64,000 nt of DNA. It comes from JBFHER01 sp041584055 (lineage in GTDB: Bacteria > Bacteroidota > Bacteroidia > Bacteroidales > UBA5342). The translations under genes were made by a program, and so were the position numbers. Location of the stretch: assembly GCA_041584055.1 (NCBI GenBank), contig JBFHER010000001.1, forward strand, positions 17,302-81,301, in the 5' to 3' direction. Every line of letters begins with the position of its first letter. Position 1 is the stretch's first letter. The notes below the pieces were generated by a model. That model was not told the DNA's origin. It was given only the letters and a program-made list of their open reading frames with translations, and did not search any database. Shown here piece by piece: positions 45,603-55,825 of this stretch.

Positions 45603-45653
45603 AAGTGATAAAATCTTGCAAGGTTGATATTAGCGTTGCTAAATACAGAATAA

Positions 45654-47402
45654 ATGATTAAAACAATGTTAAAAATGGGAATAAAGATGAGCATCGTGCT
45701 ATCCTTAATATTTTTTCCCGCCTGTCAAAACAATACTGAACAGAATAAATCTAAAGTGCTTGATTACACGAGTCTTCAACTGGAGGAGAAGCCCAATATT
45801 CTTTGGTTGGTTACCGAAGATATGTGTGCTTACCTTCCTGCTTTTGGCGATTCAACCATAAAAACACCGAACCTCAGCCGTCTTGCTGCCGAAGGGATAA
45901 TTTATCCCAACTTATACTCAGTGGCGGGCGTTTGTGCACCAAGCAGAGCAGCCATCGCAACAGGGATGTATCCCACAAGCATTGGCGCCAGTAATATGCG
46001 CACAAATTCTGATACGCAGGAAACAGGATTAAGGGCTTACGAAGCCATTCCACCAGGCAATGTGAAAATGCTGAGTGAATGGCTCAGAAAACAAGGTTAC
46101 TATTGTACCAATAACTATAAAACAGATTATCAGTTTAAACATCCTCTCACAGCCTGGGATGAGAGTAGTCCTTATGCACATTGGCGTAACAGGGCTGAAG
46201 GACAACCATTTTATGCCGTTTTTAATTTTACCGAAACGCATGAGTCAGGCTTATTTGAGCCATATGGATTCAGACATATTGAAACAAGGCACTACCATGA
46301 AGGTGACCGGGATTATACCTGGAATGACGACCGAATGACGGAGGAAGAAACACCTGTTCACTTACCTAAAGATACCAAATTTAAGATTCCGCCATATTTG
46401 CCCGATAACGATGTGGTACGCCGGGATTTCTGGAAAGAATACAACAACATTGCGGAGATGGACAGACAAGTTGGTGCTGTATTGAAGCAGTTGGAAGAGG
46501 ATGGCCTTTTGGAAAATACTATCATCTTCTTCTATGGAGATCATGGCGGCCCTTATCCCAGACAAAAGCGTTTAGTTTATGATTCAGGCCTTAACACACC
46601 TATGATCATTCGACTTCCTGATAAACAATTGGCAGGAAGTAAAGACAATCAGCTGATTAGTTTTGTTGACTTTGCTCCAACACTTCTTTCATTGGTGGGC
46701 ATTGCTCCGCCCAGCTATTTGCAGGGACATGCATTTATGGGAAGATACGCCGCAAAACAGAAACGTCAATACATTCATGCTGCTGCCGACAGGTTTGATG
46801 CAGAGACAGATGCCATCCGCGCTGTACGTGACAAGCAGTATAAATACATCCGCAACTATCGCCCCCAACAGGGGTATTATTTACCTGTAGCTTTTCGCGA
46901 GAGGATTCCAACCATGCAGGAATTACTGCGTTTGCGAGACGAAGGTCAGCTGGATAGTGTTCAGGCACAATGGTTTCGCGAGAGCAAGCCAACAGAAGAG
47001 TTGTTTGATTGTAATGCAGATCCACATGAAATATATAATATCGCTGATCTTCCTGAGTATCAGGAGAAATTGGTAGAGTTAAGACTTGAGATGGACCGAT
47101 GGATTCAGGAGATAGGAGATCAACCTAATCTGCCCGAGGCCGAACTCATTTCCCAATTATGGAATGGCGCCGAGAAGCAACCTGTAACTGCAGAGCCAAT
47201 CATCCTGGTCAACGATGGAAAAATTGAAATTTCTTGTGCCACTGATGGCGCATCGATTGGCTATAAAATTATTGATGCTGACGGTGTGGAACCTATGGCG
47301 TGGTCTGTTTATCAGGGGCCTTTTGATATTCACAAAGCAGCATATGTTAAGGTGATGGCCCACCGAATTGGATTCAAAGAAAGTAGGGTCATACTACATT
47401 AA
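45654..47402 (+). CDS. S1-family sulfatase (CAPSR) with C-terminal chitobiase-like domain, lipoprotein
   Basis: A 582-residue sulfatase of the heparan N-sulfatase-like type. Lipobox 'FFPAC'. The formylglycine motif is C-A-P-S-R (Cys94) within '[17 protein letters not shown]', followed by 'IGASNMRT'. Other features are '[11 protein letters not shown]' and '[16 protein letters not shown]', the latter typical of this subgroup. Residues ~510-582 ('[19 protein letters not shown]', '[15 protein letters not shown]') look like a chitobiase C-terminal or Fn3-associated domain. Substrate position is unknown. Confidence 0.9.
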   Translation: MIKTMLKMGIKMSIVLSLIFFPACQNNTEQNKSKVLDYTSLQLEEKPNILWLVTEDMCAYLPAFGDSTIKTPNLSRLAAEGIIYPNLYSVAGVCAPSRAAIATGMYPTSIGASNMRTNSDTQETGLRAYEAIPPGNVKMLSEWLRKQGYYCTNNYKTDYQFKHPLTAWDESSPYAHWRNRAEGQPFYAVFNFTETHESGLFEPYGFRHIETRHYHEGDRDYTWNDDRMTEEETPVHLPKDTKFKIPPYLPDNDVVRRDFWKEYNNIAEMDRQVGAVLKQLEEDGLLENTIIFFYGDHGGPYPRQKRLVYDSGLNTPMIIRLPDKQLAGSKDNQLISFVDFAPTLLSLVGIAPPSYLQGHAFMGRYAAKQKRQYIHAAADRFDAETDAIRAVRDKQYKYIRNYRPQQGYYLPVAFRERIPTMQELLRLRDEGQLDSVQAQWFRESKPTEELFDCNADPHEIYNIADLPEYQEKLVELRLEMDRWIQEIGDQPNLPEAELISQLWNGAEKQPVTAEPIILVNDGKIEISCATDGASIGYKIIDADGVEPMAWSVYQGPFDIHKAAYVKVMAHRIGFKESRVILH

Positions 47403-47421
47403 CCCAGAGAAAAATAAAAAA

Positions 47422-48858
47422 ATGAAAAATACATTCGTAATCCTGATTCTGTCACTTATGAACTGCTGCATTGTTTTTGCAGGCGAAAAACAGCCCAATG
47501 TAGTTGTTTTTCTTGTTGACGATCTGAGAACTGAATTAGCTTGTTATGGCAGTCAAACCGTAAAGAGTCCGCATATAGATGCACTGGCAAAAGATGGGGT
47601 GAGATTTACCAATGCTTACTGTCAGGAGGCCATTTGTGCGCCTTCAAGAATGAGCATTCTAACGGGCCTGCGTCCTGAAACCATAGGCATTTATTCAATA
47701 TTCACCCCGCTTCGCAAAAAACATAAAGACATGGTGACCATGCCTCAGTTTTTTAAAAAGAATGGTTATACCACGGTAAGCGTCGGGAAAGTATATCACC
47801 ATACAAATGATGATAAGGAAAGCTGGAGTATTCATATTCCAAAGGAGAATAATTCCTGGGTGAAACCAGCAAATATTGCATTGATTGATAGCCTTAACAA
47901 AGCGGGCGTAAAGAGGAATGGCCCAGCATACGAATGTGTTGATGTAGAGGATGATGCTTACAAGGATGGTCGATCCGCCAATCATGCCATCACAGCGCTC
48001 CGAAAGATTAAAAACGATAGGTTTCTGATGTTTGTGGGAATGAGTAAACCACATCTTCCATTCAATGCCCCTAAAAAATATTGGGATTTATATGATAAAA
48101 ATGATTTTGTGGTGCCTGCAAGGGAGGAGCCCAAAGGTATGAATAAACTGGCTCTCACCAGTTGGGGCGAATTGCGAGGCTATTATGGAATTCCTGAGGA
48201 AGGCCACTTAGATGATGCAACAACCATCGATTTAATACATGGATACCATGCCTGCGTCAGTTATATCGATGCACAGATAGGGAAAGTTATGAAAGCATTG
48301 GAAGACCTTGGATTAAGGGAAAATACAATGGTGATTCTGATGAGTGACCACGGGTGGAAGCTAGGTGAATATGGCGCATGGTGTAAGCATACCAACTTCG
48401 AACTGGATGTAAACGTGCCTTTAATTGTTAGCCGTGAAACAAGTAATGAAAAGAGAAAAACCAATGTAACTTCCGATGCACTTGTTGAAAATGTGGACCT
48501 GTTCGCAACACTGGCTGATTATTGCGGATTTGCAACGCACCCTTTGGAAGGTAAAAGTTTTCTTCCTTTACTGGACAGGCCCAACAAAAAATGGGACTCT
48601 GCTGCTTATAGTTTGTACCCGCGTGGTGAAAAATACATGGGTTGCACCTGCTCTGATGGTGAATGGAGGTACACAGAGTGGCGTAATATCAATGGAGAGG
48701 TGGGTGTAGAATTGTACAATCACAGCGCAAGTTCACTGGCGAACGAAAATTTTTCCGGAACCCCAAAGTTTAAAAAAGTTGAAAAACGGATGAAACAACT
48801 GTTGGAAGTTCAATTTCCATCCGATAGGAAATCATTTTATACTGAAAATGATGATTAA
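47422..48858 (+). CDS. S1-family sulfatase (CAPSR), iduronate-2-sulfatase-like
   Basis: A 478-residue exported sulfatase. The frame extends to an ATG at 47368 inside the preceding gene, but the ATG at 47422 starts a standard signal peptide ('[12 protein letters not shown]', ending 'CIVFAG') and leaves a 19-bp gap. Motif C-A-P-S-R with Cys72 in '[17 protein letters not shown]'; also '[12 protein letters not shown]', 'GKVYHH', '[16 protein letters not shown]' and '[11 protein letters not shown]'. These traits match the iduronate-2-sulfatase-like branch, which also includes the sulfatase at 51.3 kb. Ulvan and other uronate-rich polysaccharides are among targets known for this branch. Confidence 0.92.
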   Translation: MKNTFVILILSLMNCCIVFAGEKQPNVVVFLVDDLRTELACYGSQTVKSPHIDALAKDGVRFTNAYCQEAICAPSRMSILTGLRPETIGIYSIFTPLRKKHKDMVTMPQFFKKNGYTTVSVGKVYHHTNDDKESWSIHIPKENNSWVKPANIALIDSLNKAGVKRNGPAYECVDVEDDAYKDGRSANHAITALRKIKNDRFLMFVGMSKPHLPFNAPKKYWDLYDKNDFVVPAREEPKGMNKLALTSWGELRGYYGIPEEGHLDDATTIDLIHGYHACVSYIDAQIGKVMKALEDLGLRENTMVILMSDHGWKLGEYGAWCKHTNFELDVNVPLIVSRETSNEKRKTNVTSDALVENVDLFATLADYCGFATHPLEGKSFLPLLDRPNKKWDSAAYSLYPRGEKYMGCTCSDGEWRYTEWRNINGEVGVELYNHSASSLANENFSGTPKFKKVEKRMKQLLEVQFPSDRKSFYTENDD

Positions 48859-48880
48859 TATTAAGGCTATTAATAAAGAT

Positions 48881-51244
48881 ATGAAGAAAGCAATTGTAAC
48901 TTTTTTAATCCTGCTATGTGGACTTACGCTGCAGTTACAGGGACAGATAAGCTTTGAAGCTGATTTTACGGATACAACTCAGGCAAGAAGGGCTATTCAT
49001 CATCCTCTGGATATCTACAATCGTATTTCTCCCATCACTGGCTTTGCAAGTCCGGTCACCGAAAATGCCAAATTATGCATTGTTCGTCCTTTGGGCGGAA
49101 AATATAAAGACGGAAGTGCAAATATAAGCGAAGATACCTACCTGTGGGATGAAGAACAACAAACCTTCTTTACCGATTTCACCTTGCTGAAAAAGCAAAT
49201 CGATGGTGTGTTCAACAAAGGGTTTGGCATTCATCAGATTGTGTTGGATAACCCTTCCTGGGCATTTCAACGTGATTCACTTGGTAATTTGGAAGGCGGT
49301 TCCTTAAAGGTTTCCACCTACGGAAATGCAGAGCCTCCAAGAGACTTTAACGCCTGGGCTGACTATCTGAAAGAAGTGATGAACTTTTTAATTTCCACTT
49401 ATGGAGAACAAGAGATGTTGAAAATCCAGTTCGGGATCGGTCGTGAAATTGGAACAGAAGGTCACTGGACGGGGACGAAAGAGCAGTTCTTTGACTTTTA
49501 CAGGAAATCGGTAGCTGCAATTCACGAGGTACTTCCTGAAGCAAAGGTAGGTTCTCACTTTTTATGGGGATCTTCGTCTAAATCATGGGCAGTGGATTTT
49601 GTGAAGTGGTGCAAAACCAACAATGTCGATTACGATCAGCTTGGTGTTTCGTATTATCCTTTTTATAATCAAATAAGCAGAACATATTTTCCTCAAGTAT
49701 ACAACACTGACTTTGGCCTTATAAAAGATATCCCCGAATGGAATGAGAATGCAGTCTTTGAAATTCATGAATATGCATTGATAGAAACAATGAATAGCCA
49801 GGGGAATGGTTATGAGAGTGCTGCTGCCAAATATCAGAATTCTTTTTTAGTAGGACTAATGAAAATGTTCTTTGAAAATGATATGAAAAACCTGTTTCAA
49901 TGGGGGACTGGAACACAATATATGCCGGCAAGTACCGAAATTTTAAAAATGAAGGGAAACATTTATTACCAAAGTACAACGAGCGATGATCAGATATTAA
50001 ATATGTATTTTGTTGATGCCATTTTTGCAAAGGATACAGTTCAACATAAGTATAATGTAATGATCTACAATTATAATGCAAATCCTTTATCAAATGGAAT
50101 TATAAATGCAACTGTTCAGGCTACAATTGATGCTCCACCGGGAACGAATATCAAATACCGTTCTGCGGTTTATAATAAGGCGGATGGAACATTGCCGTGG
50201 TCATCGTGGCAATTTGCCACTACTGAAGGATCGTTCTCCAATGTATCAACGATAAGGTTTAATGAACAACTACCCGTTTTTTCGTTCCTAAAGTATGAAT
50301 TTCTAGTTACGGATGAAGAACCGGAAGAAATCGATTCAGCTTCAATGGTGGATAAGCTGATTTTCTATTATCCACTCGAAAACAATGGAATGGATGCGAG
50401 CAAGAATAAAAATCATGCCACCTTAGGAAGTGCGGTTACATTCTCATCCGGAAAAGAAGGACAAGGTGCCTCCTTTAGCTATACTGAAGGGTCATTTTTA
50501 ACATCTGCTGATTCTGTATTTAAATACAGCTATCCAACGGCTTATACCATTGCATTTTGGTTAAAGGTTTCGGACTATAGTCAACGTGGAGATATCTTAC
50601 AACCTGCTGGCGGTAGAACACTCCTTTATTCAAACGGAGATTTGAGTTTCAGAACATTTCATCAAAAACAATCCGTTTCTTTTAGCGTGAGTGAGGAAGA
50701 AAAAGATGAATGGTTTCATGTGGCGATGGTGATCGATCAGCGAGAAGGACAAACGCAGCATAAGTTTTATGTCAATGGCGTGCCAAGGGGCTCCGTAGCT
50801 GATGGGTACCTGCTGGAAACAGATAAACCACAATCCATTGGTCGTTTAATCTTTGGGGCTTCTTCCGATGAGCAATTACAACGTAATTTTAGTGGCATGC
50901 TGGATGAGATATACTTGTTTGATGACGTCCTTTCTGAAATGGAGATTGACTTTTTGATGAATTCTAAAGGTTTGATTGATTATACCTCCGTTAACACAGG
51001 CATTCATAACATGAATCGCAAGGATAATATAAAATTGTTTCCTATTCCGGCAAATAGCATCCTGAATATTAGCGGCGTAAATGCTATTGACGCGGGGGTT
51101 TACGATTTATCAGGTGCCTTACTAAAAATATATAATGTAACGAATAATCAACTGGATGTTACTTCGCTGAGAAAAGGCATGTATTTACTTAAAATCTCAG
51201 ACATAAACGGGAGGGAAGCAATCAAACGTTTTATGATCCGATAG
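48881..51244 (+). CDS. GH39-like glycoside hydrolase with LamG domain and type IX secretion sorting domain
   Basis: A 787-residue secreted protein from the ATG at 48881 ('MKKAIVTFLILL'); the longer frame from 48848 overlaps the sulfatase by 11 bp and adds no signal features. Residues ~20-480 resemble GH39 or a related clan A barrel: acid/base region 'IQFGIGREIGTEGHWTG' (Glu189) with 'FYRKSVAAIHEVLPEAKVG' after it, 'LGVSYYPFYN', and nucleophile region 'VFEIHEYA' (Glu297 favoured). A LamG-type concanavalin fold follows (about 490-700, 'LIFYYPLENNGMDASKN', 'MLDEIYLFDDVLS'), then a type A sorting domain of the type IX system (about 715-787, 'KLFPIPANSILNI', 'GMYLLKISD'). It is probably displayed at or released from the cell surface. 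Confidence 0.78.
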   Translation: MKKAIVTFLILLCGLTLQLQGQISFEADFTDTTQARRAIHHPLDIYNRISPITGFASPVTENAKLCIVRPLGGKYKDGSANISEDTYLWDEEQQTFFTDFTLLKKQIDGVFNKGFGIHQIVLDNPSWAFQRDSLGNLEGGSLKVSTYGNAEPPRDFNAWADYLKEVMNFLISTYGEQEMLKIQFGIGREIGTEGHWTGTKEQFFDFYRKSVAAIHEVLPEAKVGSHFLWGSSSKSWAVDFVKWCKTNNVDYDQLGVSYYPFYNQISRTYFPQVYNTDFGLIKDIPEWNENAVFEIHEYALIETMNSQGNGYESAAAKYQNSFLVGLMKMFFENDMKNLFQWGTGTQYMPASTEILKMKGNIYYQSTTSDDQILNMYFVDAIFAKDTVQHKYNVMIYNYNANPLSNGIINATVQATIDAPPGTNIKYRSAVYNKADGTLPWSSWQFATTEGSFSNVSTIRFNEQLPVFSFLKYEFLVTDEEPEEIDSASMVDKLIFYYPLENNGMDASKNKNHATLGSAVTFSSGKEGQGASFSYTEGSFLTSADSVFKYSYPTAYTIAFWLKVSDYSQRGDILQPAGGRTLLYSNGDLSFRTFHQKQSVSFSVSEEEKDEWFHVAMVIDQREGQTQHKFYVNGVPRGSVADGYLLETDKPQSIGRLIFGASSDEQLQRNFSGMLDEIYLFDDVLSEMEIDFLMNSKGLIDYTSVNTGIHNMNRKDNIKLFPIPANSILNISGVNAIDAGVYDLSGALLKIYNVTNNQLDVTSLRKGMYLLKISDINGREAIKRFMIR

Positions 51245-51291
51245 TGATTGGATATAAAAATGGTTGGTATTATTAGTTTTAAACAGGAGAG

Positions 51292-52677
51292 ATGATTATA
51301 ATAAAAAAAACGACATTTTTGTTGATGGTACTTGTCGTGCTATTTTCAAGCTGTAAGAAAAGTGAGAAGCCTAATGTTTTGTTTATTGCCATTGATGATT
51401 TACGCCCCGAACTGGGCTGCTACGGTGCACCACAGGTAAAGTCACCTAACATTGATCAATTGGCTGCAGAAGGGCTTGTTTTTAACCGGGCATACTGCAA
51501 TGTTCCCGTTTGTGGCGCGTCAAGGGCCAGTCTGCTGACAGGTATTTTGCCAACCAAAAATCGTTTTATCGATTATTTGGCGAAAGCCGAAGTCGATGTC
51601 CCTAAGGCGCAGACTCTACCCGGCGTATTTAAAGCAGCCGGATATACGTGTATTTCTAACGGTAAAATATTTCATTATAACAAAGATGCGCAGGATCAAA
51701 GTTGGAGTCAAAAACCCTGGATGCCGAATGTTTCTCATCGGGTAAGTTTTGACCCGGTTTCCACTAAGGAGCTTACAAAATCTGGTAATGGTCGTGTATA
51801 CGAAGCCCCGGAAGTGGCAGACAGCGTTTATCCAGATTACAAAATTGCGCAAAAAACCATCCGTGATTTACGCCGTTTTAAAGCCTCGGGAGAATCCTTT
51901 TTTATGGCTTGTGGGTTTTTCAGACCCCATATGCCATTTTATGCCCCTAAGAAATACTGGGATTTGTATGAGAGAGATGCTATTGAGATAGCCCAAAACC
52001 GTTATCGTCCCGAAAATGCTCCCGCTTTATTAAGTGGAAGTGGCGAATTCAGAACCTATACCTTTGGTGATTACACACCAAATACCGACGAATTTCATAA
52101 GATGATGCGACATGGGTATTATGCTTGTGTGAGCTATGTAGACCAGTTGGTAGGTGAAGTGCTGAGCGAGCTTGAAAACCTCGGTTTGGCAGAGAATACA
52201 ATTGTTGTACTATGGGGTGACCACGGTTGGCATTTGGGAGAACATGAGTTCTGGGGTAAGCATAACACCTTACACAATGCTTTGCAAATTCCGTTAATTG
52301 TAAAAGTCCCGGGCAAAGCCAAAGGCAAACAAACCAGGGCATTGGTCGAGAGTGTTGATATCTATCCTACACTCTGCCATTTAGCCCAGCTGTCTGTACC
52401 TGAGTACATCATGGGCGAGAGCTTTCAATCGATACTTGATCAGCCTGATCAGAAGTTCAGAGAGGCAGTATATGCGCGTTTTAAAGTGGCAGACGCCGTT
52501 GTTACGCAGGATTTTTCGTATTCCTTGTACGAAAACGGAGAGGAGATGTTGTATAATCGCAAACAGGATCCGGAAGAAAATATGAATGTTGTTGCGGATG
52601 CTAACTACGAAAAGGTGCTCGAAGAAATGCGAAATGCATTGAAAATGAAAAGAAAAAAAGCATCGAGTTATAAATAG
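51292..52677 (+). CDS. S1-family sulfatase with CxAxR motif (CGASR), lipoprotein
   Basis: A 461-residue sulfatase with lipobox 'FSSC'. The modification motif is C-G-A-S-R (Cys74) instead of C-x-P-x-R; the (C/S)-x-(A/P)-x-R form is accepted by radical-SAM anaerobic sulfatase-maturating enzymes and occurs in iduronate-2-sulfatase-like sulfatases of Bacteroidota. Other landmarks: 'PNVLFIAIDDLRPELGCYG', 'ISNGKIFHY', '[16 protein letters not shown]' and 'LWGDHGWHLGEH'. It is a relative of the sulfatase at 47.4 kb. The next sulfatase starts 6 bp downstream, a tight operon link. Confidence 0.92.
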   Translation: MIIIKKTTFLLMVLVVLFSSCKKSEKPNVLFIAIDDLRPELGCYGAPQVKSPNIDQLAAEGLVFNRAYCNVPVCGASRASLLTGILPTKNRFIDYLAKAEVDVPKAQTLPGVFKAAGYTCISNGKIFHYNKDAQDQSWSQKPWMPNVSHRVSFDPVSTKELTKSGNGRVYEAPEVADSVYPDYKIAQKTIRDLRRFKASGESFFMACGFFRPHMPFYAPKKYWDLYERDAIEIAQNRYRPENAPALLSGSGEFRTYTFGDYTPNTDEFHKMMRHGYYACVSYVDQLVGEVLSELENLGLAENTIVVLWGDHGWHLGEHEFWGKHNTLHNALQIPLIVKVPGKAKGKQTRALVESVDIYPTLCHLAQLSVPEYIMGESFQSILDQPDQKFREAVYARFKVADAVVTQDFSYSLYENGEEMLYNRKQDPEENMNVVADANYEKVLEEMRNALKMKRKKASSYK

Positions 52678-52683
52678 AAATTT

Positions 52684-54333
52684 ATGAAAATAACAAAAAT
52701 AACCGTCATAAAAAAAGCAGTTTTCGCATACCTAATACTGATGGTATGCCTCACTACTAATCTAATGGGGCAACAACCTAATATCGTTTTTATTATGGCG
52801 GATGATTTGGGTTGGACCGATTTAAGCTCTTCTAACACCAGTCTGGGAAACGAATCCAAATATTATGAAAGTCCACATATCGACAGATTGGCTCAGCAAG
52901 GAATGTCCTTTACTTACGCCTATTCGCAGCAAAACTGTCAACCCACCCGAGCGGCGCTGCATACCGGACAATATGCAACAGGGCCTCAAAATGGAGTGTA
53001 CAATGTGGGGAGTCTTCATCGAGCCACAAAGGGTGTTATAACCTCGATCGTTTCACACGATCAAACCAACTATTTATCAGAAAAATGTGTCTCAATCTTC
53101 GAAACTTTAAAAAAGGTTGGTTACCAGACGGCATGGTTTGGCAAATTTCATGCAATTAAAACGAGTAATCATGCCAAAAGCTTTCTTGGTGTGGATTATA
53201 ATTTGGCCGTTCATAAAGAAACCAAAGCGACCGTAAATGGAAAACAAGTAAATAATGAATTTTTTGCACAAAATGACGACACCAAGGGTTGGATGTTTGA
53301 AATAGAAGGTTTAAAACCGTATGCCCAGCCCTATGATTCGAGCTATATTCACAATGTGTTGGACCCCATTAAGAATGGAAATGATCCATGGCTCTTGGTA
53401 GAAACACCAAAACACCTGACAGATGCCCTAGGTGATGCTGTCGTAGATTATATAAAAGACAAAGCTCACGAGAACAAACCATTTTTTGCCTATGTACCTT
53501 TTCATGCAGTTCATGTGACGATTCTTCCTCGTCCTGATTTAGAATCAAAGTATCAGGCAAAGACATCTTCAGATGAACGTCATGATCATGTTAAATATGC
53601 TGCCTTTGTTGAACTGTTGGATCAAACGGTGGGGCGTATCTTAAATGCGCTTGACGATCCCAACGGAGATGGTGATACCTCAGATGGCATTGCTCAAAAT
53701 ACCTTAGTCGTTTTTTATTCGGACAATGGCGGTTTTATGGGGCCTACAGATAACACACCATTGCGTTCAAGAAAAGGAACTTACTTTGAAGGTGGTCTTC
53801 GTGTTCCTTTGATCTTCAGGTATCCTGGCGTGATAGCATCAAATGCTGTTAATACCACACAGGAAGTGCATGCCATTGATTTTTATCCAACACTGGCAGA
53901 AATGGGAGGGGCAAAGCTTCCAAATCCTCTTGAGCATGAAATTGATGGTAAGTCGATTGCTGCAGTCTTAAATGGTGAAACGGAAGCCATTGATGATAAA
54001 AGGGTGCTCTATTGGCATTTTCCGGGCTATATGGATGTGCGCAACATGCCTCAATCTGTTATTCATTATAGGCATTCAGATAATCAACACTATAAGCTTT
54101 TTTATCGTTACGAAGATGGATCCTATGAACTCTATAACCTCAGTGAAGACATTGGTGAAACGACCAATCTTTTAGAATGGTATCCTGATGATGCGACCCT
54201 TAATTTAGCCAGAAAGATGAATAATGACTTGCGGGAATGGCTTATGAAATGCAATGCTCCTACGGGTGCATGGCGAGCTACGGGGAAAACTGTTGCTTAT
54301 CCGCCCTTGAATATGGATAATAATTACAATTGA
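52684..54333 (+). CDS. S1-family sulfatase (CQPTR), arylsulfatase A-like
   Basis: A 549-residue sulfatase with a signal peptide ending near 'TTNLMGQ' (about residue 29). Motif C-Q-P-T-R with Cys85 in 'QQNCQPTRAALHTGQY'; 'PNIVFIMADDLGWTDLS', 'VFYSDNGGFMGPT' and 'RSRKGTYFEGGLRVPLIFRYPG' are classic for arylsulfatase A-like enzymes. It includes 'DDPNGDGDTSDG' (about residue 325), which may be an additional calcium-binding loop. A type I signal means it is likely soluble in the periplasm, unlike the lipoprotein sulfatases. Confidence 0.92.
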   Translation: MKITKITVIKKAVFAYLILMVCLTTNLMGQQPNIVFIMADDLGWTDLSSSNTSLGNESKYYESPHIDRLAQQGMSFTYAYSQQNCQPTRAALHTGQYATGPQNGVYNVGSLHRATKGVITSIVSHDQTNYLSEKCVSIFETLKKVGYQTAWFGKFHAIKTSNHAKSFLGVDYNLAVHKETKATVNGKQVNNEFFAQNDDTKGWMFEIEGLKPYAQPYDSSYIHNVLDPIKNGNDPWLLVETPKHLTDALGDAVVDYIKDKAHENKPFFAYVPFHAVHVTILPRPDLESKYQAKTSSDERHDHVKYAAFVELLDQTVGRILNALDDPNGDGDTSDGIAQNTLVVFYSDNGGFMGPTDNTPLRSRKGTYFEGGLRVPLIFRYPGVIASNAVNTTQEVHAIDFYPTLAEMGGAKLPNPLEHEIDGKSIAAVLNGETEAIDDKRVLYWHFPGYMDVRNMPQSVIHYRHSDNQHYKLFYRYEDGSYELYNLSEDIGETTNLLEWYPDDATLNLARKMNNDLREWLMKCNAPTGAWRATGKTVAYPPLNMDNNYN

Positions 54334-54370
54334 TTCTCAAAATAACATTCAAAATATAAAATTTGCAACT

Positions 54371-55801
54371 ATGTTATATATTATCAGATCTATTCTAGTA
54401 GCATTGGTACTGTTATTGGGTTTCCCGAATTTAGGTAAGGCAAAACAAACGTCAAAACCCAATATCATTTTTTACCTGGCCGATGATCAGGATAAATATG
54501 ATTATGGCTGTTATGGAAATGATAAAATTAATACGCCGGCTGTTGATCGATTGGCAAAAGAAGGGATGTTGTTCGAAAATGCCTTTACCGGGCAATCCAT
54601 TTGTGCACCAAGTCGTTCTCAGCTTTATACTGGTAATTATCCTCTTAAAAATGGCTGTTTCATCAATCACTTTAGATCAAAGCCTGATCAAAAATCAGTA
54701 AGCGCTTATTTAAGAGATCTTGGCTATGAAGTAATCCTTGCAGGGAAAAGCCATGTGCAACCAGTCTCGGTGTACGATTGGGATTTTGAATGGCCTTCAG
54801 TTGATGGCAATGGCCCGCGCAAAGAAATACCATTGGATAGCATTCATGCTTATTTTAAAAATGCTAATCAGCCGTTTTGTATGTTTATTACATCTGCCTA
54901 TCCGCATGCGGAGTATTTTGATGTGCCGGGTAAACCTGCCGATAGTCTTCAGTTCTATCCCTTTAATGATCATCTAAAAGCGGATGTGGCAACGCTTAAA
55001 AGAAAAAGTGGCTATTATCGCAGCGTGGAAGAGGATAATCATCATTTAGCACAGGTGCTACAATATGTGGATGAGGAATTGGACGACAATACATTGTTTA
55101 TTTACAGTGCGGATCATGGGGTATCGGGAAAATTTACCGTTTACGACCGTGGTTTGAATGTACCCTTTGTAGCGCGTTGGCCCAAAGTGATAAAAGCCGG
55201 TTCGCGTTCCGATGCCTTAATACATTATACCGATGTGGTGCCTACTTTCATAGATATGGCCGGTGGGGATCCTATTCCTGATATTGACGGAAAAAGTTTC
55301 CTGCCGATTCTTAAAGGGGATGATACAGAAATCCACGACTATGTGTATGGCGTGCAAACAAATCAGGGGATATTGGCAGCATCTGTATTTCCTGCGCGTT
55401 CCATCCGTAGTAAAAAATATCATTACATCCGGAATTTTAATGCTTTGGACGTGCTTGATCAAAATTTAGGAAATAATTCTTATGTCAACGCTTTCTTATA
55501 CATCGGAGCAAATAAGTATAAAAATATACCTTATGAGGAATTGTACGATATCGTAAACGATCCTTTTGAGCAGAATAACCTGGCACAAGATGCATCCTGC
55601 GCTGCTGTAACAGAACAGTTGGCTGTTGATTTAATAAAATGGATGAAAGCGCAAGGCGATATCTTAACCGGGGAACCGGGGTATATGCCGCTTATCTATA
55701 CCAAAAAGTTTCTCATTGATCAGTCAAGAAGTACATTACAAGTTCCGGATAGCCTTGAAAATACACTTAGGTTGGAAGATTATCTGATATTGGATTATTA
55801 A
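54371..55801 (+). CDS. S1-family sulfatase (CAPSR)
   Basis: A 476-residue exported sulfatase (signal about 1-24, 'NLGKAKQ'). Motif C-A-P-S-R with Cys78 in 'GQSICAPSRSQLYTGNYP'. Metal and active-site features: 'PNIIFYLADDQDKYDYGCYG', 'AGKSHVQP' and 'IYSADHGVSGKFTVYDRGL'. It is the last of seven sulfatases in the window and differs from the others in lacking the bulky insert after the motif. The following GH106-like gene starts 24 bp downstream. Confidence 0.92.
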   Translation: MLYIIRSILVALVLLLGFPNLGKAKQTSKPNIIFYLADDQDKYDYGCYGNDKINTPAVDRLAKEGMLFENAFTGQSICAPSRSQLYTGNYPLKNGCFINHFRSKPDQKSVSAYLRDLGYEVILAGKSHVQPVSVYDWDFEWPSVDGNGPRKEIPLDSIHAYFKNANQPFCMFITSAYPHAEYFDVPGKPADSLQFYPFNDHLKADVATLKRKSGYYRSVEEDNHHLAQVLQYVDEELDDNTLFIYSADHGVSGKFTVYDRGLNVPFVARWPKVIKAGSRSDALIHYTDVVPTFIDMAGGDPIPDIDGKSFLPILKGDDTEIHDYVYGVQTNQGILAASVFPARSIRSKKYHYIRNFNALDVLDQNLGNNSYVNAFLYIGANKYKNIPYEELYDIVNDPFEQNNLAQDASCAAVTEQLAVDLIKWMKAQGDILTGEPGYMPLIYTKKFLIDQSRSTLQVPDSLENTLRLEDYLILDY

Positions 55802-55825
55802 CCCTGGTGGAGGAAAATTTGAATT

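Noticed and set aside
47368..47421. Upstream in-frame ATG of the sulfatase starting at 47422
   Set aside because: It lies inside the previous sulfatase gene and would bury the signal peptide.
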